This document shows, one piece after another, positions 21,901 to 34,500 of a stretch of DNA of 64,000 bases. The stretch comes from Toxotes chatareus. Lineage: Eukaryota; Chordata; Actinopteri; Toxotidae. A program made the translations under genes and the position numbers. How positions within the stretch are numbered: position 1 is the first letter of the stretch; the number at the start of each line of letters is the position of its first letter. The stretch spans positions 8,259,950 to 8,323,949 of the forward strand of contig CM028893.1 of the NCBI GenBank assembly GCA_016801885.1. Reading direction: 5' to 3'. Under the pieces are notes generated by a model that ran no database searches, was not told the DNA's origin, and was given only the letters and a program-made list of their open reading frames with translations.

Positions 21901-24900
21901 CTGTGACAGTAACATTACAGCTGCCAATAGATCGTTATTTACTATCACTAATAGCACACACACACTTCAGCTGCGATATTGTAGAGAAACACATCAATAC
22001 AATGGAGGCTGGTGGGAAATGAATGTGACATGCTGGTGACAAAGGGTGATCAATTTTCTGTTTGTAAGTACAGTATGCACTCTGTGTGTGTGTTGTTTCT
22101 TCCTCTAAAGTCAATGCTTTCATGTTATGTAAGCTCATATAAGCACAAGACGGTAAAGTAGCACCGATCTTGTATGCTACTGCACATTACTGATTTACAG
22201 TTACGTGCATTTGTTTGTCTTTTCAGATGGACTGCGTTTAGTGAACACCATGTTTGCTGTCCCGTCATTGCACCCAGCATGTCTGGTGTGGGTGGGGGTG
22301 TGGACATTATGAAGATGGACGACGCTGTCACAGTGGGATGGTGTTTGTCGCAATGCAAGCATTTTCTTCTCCTCTATTATCATTATCGTTGCTGATGTTA
22401 TTGTTACAATAGCCATTTCAGGAAGCGGTTGAGCGGCTGAGACCGAAAGGCACAAAAGCGAAATGGAAAACGGAGACATTGGAATTCAAGAAGTGAATAT
22501 GAGTTGTATAATATCTACATTTACAGATAATTGGGAGCATACAGTATGACTGCTGTGCCTTATGAAATCTTTATGGCAGTGTGTGTGGCCACAATATAAG
22601 AGCAAGCAGCTACAAAAGAAAGTGTTCCCAGGCTGATTTATTGTTCCTTAAGAACATTTGTATAGTTAATGGTCTAATGCCAACTATGCTGCAAAACCAA
22701 GCATGAAGGAAGGTTAGGGCTCAGGGAACAATTTTAACTTTTATGAGCCTTGACACACTTCACAAACTGCGCACTGGCCATGAGCCATAATCAGAATTCA
22801 GCAGCAACACCATCCATTTAACACAGCAGAGACGTAACACAACAAATACAAATTAGTCCAAATGGTACGAGCAAGTATTAGCAATGTCACTGCCACAGTA
22901 GTCACAGTTCCAGCTTCACACTTTCACTGACAGGCCACACATGTTAATGCTGTTTCTCCTTCTCCCCCCCCCCCCTTTTCTCTTTCTCACATGGTTGTCC
23001 TTTAGGATGCTGGAGCAGGTGTGATAAATGCTGCCGTTTAAATCAAAGCACTCCCCTCTCCCCCCTCACCCCCTCTGGGGAGGAGGATGCCTCCATGCAG
23101 ATTGATATCAGGAGGCCCAGCCATATCCTGCAAGGGCTGACTGATGGTCTGTCTGGATAAAAAATGAACTTTATTCCCAGCGTGCGAGCTATGATTCATG
23201 TACCTCCCCTCCCCCTCCTTCCCCAAAACCATTCCACATATACTCTCTGGAAACACTATAGTACATCATATAGTGCTGCACCGCCTGTCTACACCCAGAA
23301 AATACCAATGAGGTGTTTCTGTTTGCATGTGATAAAACAAGTAAAAAATCAAAAAATCCTTCTAATCTTTCTGACAGAGGGAACGGGATCATGCCTTTCT
23401 GTTGTATTCTGTAACATCCGTTTGACAGCTTTCCATTTGGAAAACATAAATCTATATTTTAAATCTTTCCCTCAAGTCCTGTTTGGCAACGATTTTGTTC
23501 CAACAGAGTGACCCACTCACATGAGTCGCCGACGTGTCTGACCATTGGTTCGGTTTGGTCCTTCTGCCCTTCCATACCATGATGAGTGACAGGCAGGCAG
23601 AAGCTCTGGGGTCACATTACTCACAGTTAGCATTCTGTTCTTCCTCTTTCCTGCGCTAAAAACATGGTGAAGCATTGCACTTTCCGCTCCAAAAGTGAGT
23701 GGGTAGTGTGGGAGGTGGCGGTGCAAAAAGAACACAGCCCTGCTTTAGATTCAATTTAATTTGCCATCTGAAAGCAAAGCTATATGTGCAGAGAAAGATA
23801 ATTGCTAATAAATTATCTTTAACATCTCACTTCAACTGCCAAAAGAAGACAAGCCGAGCCTAATGGCATTACATCTCAAAGGAGTCAAAATGTTTTGACA
23901 CTGTGTTGCAAATTTTCCGTGGTCATTTAGGCCTTTATATTGTCTGTTCGCAAAACAAGTCATTAGCCTATGTGCCCGCTACTACCAAAACAGTACTGCA
24001 ATTGAGTCCTCCTCTTTGGGGAGGAGTTGCAGCAAATCATAAAAGCTTTTTTTTTTTTTTTTTTTTTGCAGAAGAGGTGTCAGTGTCGATGGAATAGCGT
24101 TTCTATAATTGCACCCTATAAAAGTGTCGGATGGCTGCCTGTTAAGGCTAATGAGAGAGTGGAAAAGGACAGTGAGGCGACATCCCGTAATTATCACCTC
24201 AAATCTAAAATTCAAAGAAGACAAAAAGTGAAAAACAAGGAAAACATCAGTATGATATAAGTTTTTTTTTCCCTTCGTCTGTTTGATGGAGATGTTTCCA
24301 TGACAAGAAGGTTGGAAAAGGTGATGATGTGATTACAGAAGAAAAGCTCAGCAGCTAAATGACAACCGTTGTTTCAACCTCAGCCAGTAGGAGAAAAAGA
24401 AGAAAAAAAAAATTACATATTTGACCAAGAAAGTTACTGTTAGGGTGTAGGTAGTATTTTTGCTGACCCCTTTGAGCAATTTCGACTCCAATTCCAATCA
24501 GAGTACCAACATATTTTGTGACATCTAAAGGTGCATCTCAATGAGTACAAAAAGCAACATCTTTCTCTGCACATAGTGTCGGCATTTGGTTATACACCAA
24601 TGTCCTGCAGTCGGCACAGCCAGTCCCAAGGGGATGGTAAAAGGCCAGAGCGTAATCCTTCAGATGAAACTGAAACCCTCTGAGGCTAAGGAAATGTAAC
24701 CCCAGAAACTCGCCCCCTGTTTGTCATTGATCAAAAAGTATTAAGACTATAATAGAGATCAGTTAGCGATTGATTAAAGGTCATACAAAGCCGACCAGAG
24801 ACTGAATAACAATAAAAACAAATAAATAAATAAATAAAAATCAATACCACAAATACTGGTTTTAAGGTAACTTCACACGAACACTGTAACAATGGTTCAA

Positions 24901-25438
24901 GAGCTTTCATCTGAGTGCTGTGTCGGTCCATTCATGAAATGAAGAGTACTGTCGTATGGATTTATCTAACTGATATATATATAAGAAATGAAGAACCTTG
25001 AGTTTCAGTCTGCTCATTCAGCCTTTCTGGTCTAATTCTGCTGTCATTTCAGACCCTGCTCACCTGTTCCCCATCCCTTCATCATTTCCCTTGTATTTAT
25101 ACTGGTTTATTTCCACTTGCTCTCTTCTAGATTGTCTTTGTGTTATGTGCCTTAACATTCAAGTGCTCTATACTTTGCCTGCCTGTTTTGACCCTGACTG
25201 TGATTTTAACATTGCCTTAGTGTTTTTTTTTTTTCCTTTCTTCAGTCATTTTTAACTTTCACATCTGTCTCCAGGGTTGTCCTCTTGGGTCCCTTTTCTC
25301 AGAATTGTCCCTCAAACTGCGAACATTAAGTCGTTAATATCTAGTCCTGTGTTCTGCATTTCCATTGCTATACTCTGGCTGATCTTTGTTTGAGATTTTA
25401 TCTGTGGTGACAAAAGAGGAGGTGGCTGAGGTACTTAC

Positions 25439-25510
25439 CCCAATGAGACAGTTGTTCCTGCAGTGTTCTTCTGTGTGACTTCATTGAATGGGCACAGGGT
25501 ATAAGTATAC
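25439..25510 (-). CDS. GIIbeta-like exon: MRH core with LCPF...TQK motif
   Basis: A 72-nt exon with acceptor CCCTCTGCAG and donor GTAAGTACC. It encodes residues 54-76 plus the first two bases of Gly77. The string YTYTLCPFNEVTQK matches the highly conserved Y-Y-R-LCPF-V-QK element of PRKCSH MRH domains. Cys59 is the second MRH cysteine and Gln66 is the first of the four mannose-contacting residues in this fold. The Arg normally seen before LCPF is Thr57 here. The end, TTVSLG, matches the 'TSLG' turn before the Trp-rich strand. The exon sits alone between two introns of about 14 kb, so gene predictors could easily miss it. Confidence 0.92.
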
Positions 25511-26160
25511 CTGCAGAGGGAAAAAGAAAACATAATACCAACATTGAATTATTGGCTGATTTATCACAACTGTTGAACTGAATTGTTGTAATTGTTGTAT
25601 TTTTCAGATTTCAACCTCAGCACATATCTTGATCTTATTAATTACTAAATTTAAGGGATCCTTGCCTAAAATTTTATGTATATTTATAGTAAAGCTGCTC
25701 TATGTAATATTTTTAAATTATTAATACAACAAAAGGCTAAATGTAAAGTGAAATGCACCCCTCAGCTCTACGGAATTCTTTAATGTGTGAATGCTGTAAA
25801 AGTCAAGTAACAAAGCAATGTTTTACTAAGCAGAATTACTGAACACTGAGTCTGTCTAGGCTCAGCAGCTACCTACTGGGACAGAAGATTGACAAAGAGC
25901 TACCAGTCACCCTGCCACCCACAGCTCCACCACCAAGGCAAAGAGGAGTATAGAGGAGTTAGCGATTAGCAGAGATCATCACTAATGTACTTGTGTGCTG
26001 GAGTAGAGGCACAATCACTATCTCCAGTAACAAACTGATCAAAGACCTTGATGGTGAAACCGACAAGGGGGAACAGCCAGCCAGGCTTTTTTTTTCCTTG
26101 ACATTTGAACCATTACACTGACTGTTATAAAAGAGCAGAGGATGCCCAGACAACCACAAC

Positions 26161-26185
26161 GAGAGAGAGAGAGAGAGAGAGAGAG
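26161..26185. repeat. (GA)n microsatellite
   Basis: About 12 GA units inside the 14.7-kb intron. Confidence 0.95.
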
Positions 26186-26724
26186 TGAGGAAGTGCCGGG
26201 TGGAGGGAAAAAAAATGGCTGTAGCGTAAGTAGATGTGGGCTGGGAAGCGCGGGGGGATCAAAAGCTGTATGAGAGAAAAGCAAGATGAAAGAAAAGAAA
26301 ATGATGAACATCAGAGGAAGAAGAAGAGTGGGACAGAGGTAAGTGATTGGCTGTCGAGTTCTTTTGCTCATGCGCTTGTTTGCGGATTGTATTAAATGCC
26401 TCTCATCTCGGAGACTATCATTCAGCCATTTATCCGTCCGTGTCTACTGTATGTTTCGGTGGGGATGCCCCTTCCCCCATCCGCCAGATATAAGAGCAAG
26501 GAAAAAAATAACAGAAACAGAAGCATCTTGTTTGACTGCAGAGTAAGCAGCACAGCTCAGAGTAGAATTTAATGTGTCTCACCATGACTAAGCCTGTTGA
26601 GAATCCATTGCCCCTCTGAGGAACTTGACACTGTGAAGCAGGGTCCCACTGGGCTGCCTTCTTATTTATTTGTGTTCTACTACTTTATTCTCAAACTACA
26701 TAGGTTTTAGATATTCTACCAGCA

Positions 26725-26905
26725 AAGTGTATGTGTCAGTCGGTTGGTCCAGACTAAAATATCTCAGTTCCTATTGAATATATTGCCATGAAATTTTGTA
26801 CGTTCATGTCCCTCTCAAGATGAACTGTAAAAACGTTAGTGATCCTCCAACCTTTCATCTGTCCCCATCATCAAACACTGTGCCTAAGTACAGCTTCACT
26901 GAGCC
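26725..26905 (-). mobile_element. Fish interspersed repeat ('TTGCCATGAAATTTTGTAC' family)
   Basis: Contains 'GGTCCAGACTAAAATATCTC', 'TTGCCATGAAATTTTGTAC' and 'GTGATCCTCCAACCTTTCAT'. I recognise these in order from a very abundant teleost repeat. It is in the opposite orientation to the related copy at 54170-54540. The class (DNA transposon or SINE-like) is not certain. Confidence 0.6.
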
Positions 26906-27549
26906 GCTAGCATGGCTGTAGACTCTCAGTCTTGTTCCTCCCTTCAGGTTACAAGAAGAGCTAAGAATTGGTTAAAGGTTTCTTCATGGCTGGCCTTGAC
27001 CTCATCAAGGACACTCAACACCCTCTACAACATCATATGACAAGTTAGCAGGACGCCCACACCTGAAGTACCTGAAAGAACTTACATAACTGCTGCATGG
27101 TGTCAGAAACTGAAACTCATTGGTGCTTTGGTTTAAATTTCTCACCCGGAAACCCTAAAAGCACAATTAAATGCCAAATAAATCTATGTTATATTAGGCA
27201 AACAACCTCCCATACTGAAAAAAATGAAAAATAAAATAAATGAAATCAGAATTCCCTCTTGACACTTGCTTTATTGTTCCTTATACAAGTCACTAGATTC
27301 ATTAAGTTTGTAAAGCAGGTGTTTCAGCAACAACAAACATCCTCATCTGAGCCCAGAAACAGATGGCACCTGATCGACAGAGGTATACTGAGCAGAGGAA
27401 GGGGGGGAAAGAAAAGGGGTAACACAGTGAAAAAGCAATCAACTGAGTCCCATAAGGGAGTACCCCTGTATGTCTGTACCTTTCTCCCCCTCTCTATCAC
27501 CCTCAAGGCAAAGCCATTCATCCCTGCCCACTTTTGCTGACACGCCAGC

Positions 27550-27552
<3 letters not shown>

Positions 27553-27597
<45 letters not shown>
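27553..27597. repeat. (CA)n microsatellite, about 22 units
   Basis: An uninterrupted CA run, one of the longest in the window. Confidence 0.97.
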
Positions 27598-27598
<1 letters not shown>

Positions 27599-28932
27599 TA
27601 AAAAAAAAGCTAAGCTATTTGTGTGCGGGGGCACTGTGGACTGACCTTGGGTGCTCGCCTCCATGTGGCAGCTTGTGAGAAAACAAAAGCAGGCAAGGCA
27701 ACACAGAAAATGTGTCGCTGGGTAAAAAAAAAAAAGTTGGGAGAGATTAGAAATGCCAAGCCCAACATGAGTAAGGAGGTGTCTGTCTACGAGACAGACA
27801 CTTCACATTCTGCCGCCTGCATTACATAAATGGGACGCAGTAGAAAGGTCAAGCAAGTACATTTACACAAACTGTCCCTAGCTATCCTTAGCAAATGAGC
27901 ACAGTGTGACACGAAGGAGGAAATATCCGCTGAGATGGACGGGTGGTAACAAAGGCTTTGAGGAGAAGAGACTGACAGTGATGGAAATGTAAGGCTAAGA
28001 AACAGCCAGGAGAACAGAGACAAAGTCAGAGGAAAGGGGACAACAGAAGGATAAAAAGAAATAAAAGTGTGCAAAAGAGAGTGGGAGGGAATCAGAGCGA
28101 GCTGGTATTGACGCTGTAAATATGAATCACCAACTGATCAGGCCGCAAATATGACAGATGACGACGTGCGGCAAGGGGGACGCTGGGCGGAGGATACAAA
28201 GAGTAAGAAAGAAAGAGACAAGAAGATAAAACCTGCTGGGCCACTGATTAAACCTTTGACAATAATTAGAAGGCTATGGTGAGCAGAAGACCAAAAATTA
28301 CTACAGTGATCCTCCCATTCAGGTCCTGAACTCCACACTGTGTCTCCCTCTGTCCCCCGCATTCAATCTGTCACCATCGTCCAACAATGCAGCTCTGACA
28401 ATCGCCATAATAAGTTGGCACCACTGTGTCAATCTTTGGCAGGTGTTCTGGAGCCGGAAGGTACACAGTTAGAGAATAAATATCTTAGATGCAACCATTT
28501 AGCCCCTCAGGCAGTATCTGGTGCTTCACTGGATCAGACTGGAGGTTTAGTTCACTCATAAACCTGCAGATTTCTGGAGAAAAACCAGTACCATGTCAAA
28601 ATCTTTGAAATTTAAATGAATGAAATTAAGGATAATACGCAAACATAAACCCCATCCCAGTCTTCCATCCCAGTTTGCTAGTACAGAGATATTACGCAGA
28701 GTGGTAACAATTTCTAGCATTAATAAGCAGCATAAGAACACATAGTAATGGCTTACAACCCAAACATAATGTTACCAGCTGAAAATAGATATGTGGACTC
28801 CTTAAATGATTATTAATGTATTTGCGAACAACTATATCTCATCTTGTGATGCGTACTGCAATACATACATCTCATAAATGCTAAATGGGAAGGTTAAAAT
28901 AAAGTGTTACCAGGGCTTTGTTCACCTATTAA

Positions 28933-29054
28933 AGGATAATTCTGGATAATTTTTGGCGACATCTTCACATTCCCAGATCTCAGTTAAGTCGCTGATTACA
29001 GTTATTACAGATAAGAATGATCACTAACACATTGTTATAAACCAGAATTATCCT
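28933..29054. mobile_element. MITE-like element, 122 bp, 13-bp terminal inverted repeats
   Basis: AGGATAATTCTGG at 28933-28945 is the exact reverse complement of CCAGAATTATCCT at 29042-29054. The interior is A/T-rich and non-coding. No clear target-site duplication is visible. The size and perfect termini suggest a miniature inverted-repeat transposable element, family unknown. Confidence 0.55.
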
Positions 29055-30184
29055 CCCCCTAACAATCCATTGTTAATTACAGTCCTGGCACAGTCACCTA
29101 ACTAATGTTCACTGGGGCTACGTAGGGGAAGAAAAAAAAAAGATAAGCATATTTATTCCTAAGTCCACTGAGATCGAGTCAAGAGAGGGAGAAGGAGAGA
29201 GGGAGACAGCAATTAAGCCCTTCTCCCTCTAGACTGCTATGTGAGGGCGTGGGTGGAGTTCACTGAGGGTGACACTGCAAACTGCAGCAACGTCAACACT
29301 AGATAATTGGTTTACAGGTAACAGTGTGCACACTCTGCTGGCATGCCAGAGGTCAGAGGTGACTCAGCAATATACAGTGACGCGGTTAATTGTTTAGTAG
29401 AAAACTTTATGGAAAACCAACACTTCATCTTGATAGCGCAGAGCAACCCTCAGGTCACACATTTATCAGCGGAATGTGTTTCAACACTTGTGTCAACATT
29501 GCATAACAGGTTACAGCTCCATTTATTTATTTAGTCATCTTCATGTTGTTCAGGATATTTTACAATTTACATTATTTTACCATTGTTAAATAAGAAAGGA
29601 AATTTCTACCCTGTGGTTTTTTTGCATACATGTATTAATATGTGAAATAAGGTCATGTTTAGGCTGAAAATACTGAAGGTCAAACAAGGTAATGACTTGT
29701 TCTGTTCTATTCTAAAAAGGATTTTGAGTTATTGTTAGAAAGATGCAGCTGAAATACTCCATGGAAAAACGGTTATAAACTCCAAAACATACAAGCTTAC
29801 ACGCTTCTCTTTCTGCTGAGCTATGAGTAATTGTGGGAGATAAAAATAATAGAAAAATTAATTGCTTTAGGACCTTTCTCATGCAATGCACAAGGTGTTT
29901 ACAATTAAAAGCTAATAACAGTCACATTTACAGAAAAACAAAGGAAAATTGAACAGCAGCGGCAATAATAAGCAAATAACATCTGCCTAATTTGAAAAGA
30001 AAATAAATTAAATTTATGTACTGATCATTTGGGGGCGTAGGGGGGATCCGTCTGGTTCTTTTGTCTCTGTCGTTCTGTGTAAAACAGCACTGTGTATGAA
30101 CTGAAGAGAGTGACTGTCACTGTCAAACAAATCTCCAGTCAAATTCAGGACAGATCACTTGAAATTTTCAGTTACACGCACATG

Positions 30185-30480
30185 AACTTAAAGAAGTAGC
30201 TTGACATTTTGGGAACACTGCTTTTCTTTGCTAAGATGATTGACTCCAATCTCCTGTCTAAAAGATAAATACAAAGCTACAGCCAGAAGCAAAGTAGCTT
30301 AGCACAAAGACTGGAAACGGGGGAAAACAGCTAGCCAAGCCCGGCAGCCAGGATATCGCCGCACCTGGCCAAGAAATAGTCCCGCACATATTAGCTTCAT
30401 ATTTAGCACAGAGATATAAAATTTGTATCAATCTTCATATCAAACTAGAAAATTACTAAGTGTATTTCTCAAACTGTTGG
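30185..30480 (+). mobile_element. Fish interspersed repeat ('AAAGACTGGAAACGGGGGAAA' type)
   Basis: Contains in order 'TTGACATTTTGGGAA', 'AAGCTACAGCCAG', 'AGCTTAGCACAAAGACTGG' and 'AAACAGCTAGCC', a pattern I know from an abundant teleost repeat. Two other copies are in the window: a reverse-oriented fragment at about 46140-46270 and a forward copy at about 59185-59345. Confidence 0.65.
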
Positions 30481-31274
30481 GAAATACAAAACTGTTCCTT
30501 CTAGAGGATTTGGCAAACATGAGGACTAACATACTTATTAAGTGTCAACATACAGTAGCCCCAAGGTAACTAGAGGCTTTTCTGACAATCAGGTTCACTC
30601 ACTCTAAATAGTCTAAGCAGTTGTGAAACTAATTTCCCAAATCTCATTCACATTATTGACTTTTGATATCACACATTTTCTTAGATGGAGACACCTGATA
30701 TGTGCTTTATTTTCTTCCCAAAACCAGAATCAGTAGTGAATCATCGAACCTGCTTGTAAAGGCAGCAGGGTTGTCTAGCGCCTGTCTGTCCTTTAATCAG
30801 CAGATCCAGGTTTAAGCCCCTGTGTCAACAAGTCTACACCTTGCTGAAGTGTCAGTTACAGCTGTGATTGCACCCCTGTTACAGGTTACAGCTGGTCATA
30901 ATACAACAACACCAATTCTGCAAGTGTCTCAATGCCACATCTAAAAGTACATACTGACCCACCAAACAGACAGCAAAAGAAAACAAACACCTATTCTGAA
31001 TTCCAGCCCTTATAGAAAAACCTGCATTGCACACTGTGTACCTTCTTTTAACACACCGGATAATAAAATGGGCACCTGGAAAAGGGCAATCCCTGGACTA
31101 AACTCAGATAAGTGCTGATGAGGTGAGTTTTTTCTGTTTGAGTCTAACTTGCAAAAATGCAGAGCCAGTAATGCTACAACATATTTTACTGCGCTTGTTT
31201 GTGTCTGTTTCTCTTCTGATTATTCTGTCGTTTCACTGGTTTAATGTTGTAGCATAGAGTTCCCATCGAACAGA

Positions 31275-31312
31275 AACACACACACACACACACACACCCT
31301 AACCCTAACCCC
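31275..31312. repeat. (CA)n followed by telomere-like CCCTAA repeats
   Basis: About eleven CA units lead directly into two CCCTAA units plus a partial unit. CCCTAA is the C-strand of the vertebrate telomere repeat. The tract is far too short for a functional telomere and is an interstitial remnant or chance extension of the microsatellite. Confidence 0.8.
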
Positions 31313-31546
31313 TACAACAGAAACCCGCAATAGAATACATGACAACACAACTTGGATGCACAACACGACCACCATACTACAAGACCACTACACAAACATA
31401 ATCAGCACCATAGACACATCATCCTACAATTCCATAGCCCTAGACATAGCCACCGGTTGGGCTAGGAAACGTTATGGATCAAGACTTTCTACAACAACAC
31501 TGCAAGAAACTCACCAACTTCTGAAGGTCACCAGCATTTCCCAACA
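31311..31546 (+). pseudogene. Orphan coding-like fragment, unrecognised
   Basis: An open frame continues from the telomere-like repeat through about 78 codons to the following (GT)n tract. Its translation has ordinary protein-like composition, including LDIATGWARKRYGSRLS and QETHQLL, and clean base use unlike the surrounding intron. No start context, splice sites or known motif were identified. It is bounded by microsatellites on both sides ((CA)n/CCCTAA and (GT)n(GTAT)n). It could be a scrap of a transposon or other captured gene; I do not recognise the family. Confidence 0.3.
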
Positions 31547-31551
31547 ACCAG

Positions 31552-31590
31552 AGTGTGTGTGTGTGTATGTATGTATGTATATACATATAT
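31552..31590. repeat. (GT)n(GTAT)n microsatellite
   Basis: GT dinucleotides grade into GTAT tetranucleotides and then AT-rich sequence, immediately after the coding-like fragment. Confidence 0.9.
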
Positions 31591-34500
31591 CTGCTGTGCA
31601 TTCACACAGCAGAGACATCTTTCTCAAATAAATTATCCAGGAAAAAAAATAATAGCACAGAGCAAAAGAGCCTCTCTCCCTCAAAAGACGCCTCCATTTA
31701 TATGAATAAATGGGAAACAAAACAAGCCAAACTTGAAGCCAATTTAGTTTTTAGAGCCGTCACTAAGGGCAATGAGGCAAATAGCCTCTGGCAGATCATT
31801 TAAAGCTGCATTCTCCCTGCCATCTCTCAAGATGTTACATTATTATTGCTGCTATTTTCTTCTCCAAATAGGTGAAGGTTGTAGCATGTGGAAGATATGA
31901 TATGAACTAAGGGACAACAGCTGGTCTCTACGGGTCTTTAAAATTTCTGAAAATGCACTGAACTGAATGGAATCATGACGCTTTAAAAATAAAATCCCAT
32001 GTACATATATACATATGTTTGTTATAAGTCTTTCATATTATTGCAGTCTGATGCAACTATACAGTAATATTAGATTATACTGCCATGTTAATATTTACAG
32101 AATGTAAAGGAGACTATGTAGGTGTGGAGCAAGTTGGCTGAAAATAATATTTTACACTTCTCCTCCTCTAAGATGTAAAAAAAAAAAAAAAAAGACTCTC
32201 AACACTAAAAAGTGTTAGGAAATCTACTTCAACATAACTTAAGGTGATAATTAGAGTTCCCACATTAAAAGTGAAAAAGGAGAACTGAGCCAAGAATCAG
32301 AGGCTTTGAGACTTGGAGAATGACTGTGAAACATCTGTTCACAAGACACTCCAGCTCACTTTTAAAGTCCCTATTTTGCACAGTAAGGGCAGTGTTTAAG
32401 AGACGCGCCAAAAAACAACGGGGCACAAGCCTCTGAGCCATCTCCATCACAAGTGAAATAGTGAATACAAGTTAACTTCATCCTCTGAGTAAAATCATGA
32501 GATGTGGCTAAAAGGTTAAGAGCATTTTGTCAAACAATATGTTTATGCACCAATGTTATTTCTGCTGAGGCAGATGTAATTACAGTACTCAATGGCTATT
32601 ACCCAGCGCCTGCAATAAGATCAGTAGCAATACCAATACACAGTCAAATCTAGAATGGAATCAGCACATCATTAGTAAATATGCATTAGTTAAACATATA
32701 CAGCAAGCTATTTCAACAATGAGTAGATGTGACAGAAGTGACAGTGAATTTGTTCTGCAGCCAGACTCTGAGAGATCAAAGGTTTATGCAGGTTTTGTTT
32801 ATTCATACATGCATCATCCTTTGTGGTGTAAAGGTGATGAGATAACACCATTATGACTACTATTTTTATTCCTAAGCATGACTTTGTAATAGGATGTAAA
32901 TGTTCCATTTGAAAATTACTCCCTTTCAAATGTCAGATGGTGAGATGAAGCTATGGGAAGCTGTCTTATTTTCTGTCTCTGCGTGTTGAACGTTTGAACA
33001 ACACAGCAGACATGTCTCTCTCAGGGTGAGAAGTTAAGATGTGGTTGCTCTTGCTGTTAAATATCACTCTCAATTATAGGTGTTTTGCTGTAGTTAACTG
33101 ATGGGAGTCATCTATTTCAATAATTTGCTCCAATTTACACCACACAATCGCCACTCCTGAGATTACAGATAAAATGGGACAAACACACTAAAAGTATCAA
33201 CCCCATTTCAGGGCAGAAAATTCTCAGGGTAACAGGTTAGTAGATCAGAATCAACACAGCTTTGCTAATGCAACCAGAAACTCTTCAGTAAATACAAATA
33301 TCTAACGTCTTACAGGGTACAGAATAAAGTGTGTTGTGCTATATGGCTGTACTGTAAGTACTATTGTAAAAACTCCATTCAATTGCATGCAACTGTTAAA
33401 AACAAGAGCGTACCAGTCTACTTTAGCTGAACTGCACATGGAACACAAGGTGAACGCCACTTTCCAGAAAATGAAACCTCTGACTCAGAACTCTATCTGT
33501 GGGCTATAGGTTAAAAGTCATGTCAAACGTTGCAAAAGGTACACGATTCAAGTAAAACTACTCATTATAATGAATCCTCTGAAAGAAAAAAAAAATTATG
33601 TAAGATAGTAATTATGATTTCACTAATGCTTTTACAGTTGCTGACTTGGATCGTGTTAGTTTTTATATGACAAGATAAACTCTGTTGAGCTCGCTGGGAG
33701 GTTCAGGTTGTCACAGCAGGAACTGTAACTGAGACACAGCAGGAAAAGAAATATAATATAAACATTGCATAACACTGGGATTCTATATACACCAAGACAC
33801 TTTGCCATCTCTCCTTTGGGGTCTATGCTTAATTCTCTCCTGGGTCTCTCTCTTAAACCTATGGATGGATATGTTTTTAAATGCACCAGTTTCCAGCCCT
33901 GCACTAAATTCATCCACCGCAGCCGCCTTCTGGCGACTCTTCAGCCGTTAATTAAGACTGCGCTTCATTTATTTAAAAAATATGCAGACTCTGAACATAA
34001 TCCAGCCACTGATTATGTTTCCTACAAAACATATTTGCGGTTACATTTTAGTCGTATATAAACATATTTTCTAGGAAATGGGGCTGGGCTTAGGCCAATC
34101 CTCCTGCCTGCACAAATACTGTATATTTACAGATTAGATCCGTTGTCAGGCAATAATCTCATTCTTCAGTCTTAGAGTTAATCAAGAATAGTTAATCAGA
34201 ATAAGACAACTGGCAAAGATGCAGTAGTCATGTCAGTAAATTTACAATGACACTGTCAAACTTCAAACTAACTTTTCTCCAATTGCATCATATAATGTTC
34301 TCATGATATATCTAACGTAATTCATACTTTTTCTTGCAGTGAACAACAAATTTGTTATTTTTAAGGATACAGTTCTCCAAATTAAGGGAAAGACCGGTTA
34401 TGTTTTGCAGGTTGGTAGGGCTGTCAAAAGCATCTATATTTTGCACACTGACAGCTGGATATCCACAGTAATACCACACATGTTGACACTAGCATATTTA

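Larger units (their letters stand above)
11311..25438 (-). other. Large intron (14.1 kb) of the GIIbeta-like gene
   Basis: Bounded by donor GTAAGTAC at 25438 and acceptor TTTCAG at 11311. Contents are mainly low-copy A/T-rich DNA with microsatellites: (TG)n at 14897-14928, (CA)n and (AAC)n at 15337-15398, (GA)n at 15902-15930, poly(A) at 19285-19302, poly(C) near 22965, poly(T) at 24047-24067 and (AAAT)n at about 24820-24838. No exon or RNA gene was recognised. Confidence 0.85.

Noticed and set aside
31297..31312. CCCTAA units as evidence of a chromosome end
   Set aside because: Only two full units are present, embedded in a microsatellite inside an intron. It is at most an interstitial remnant.
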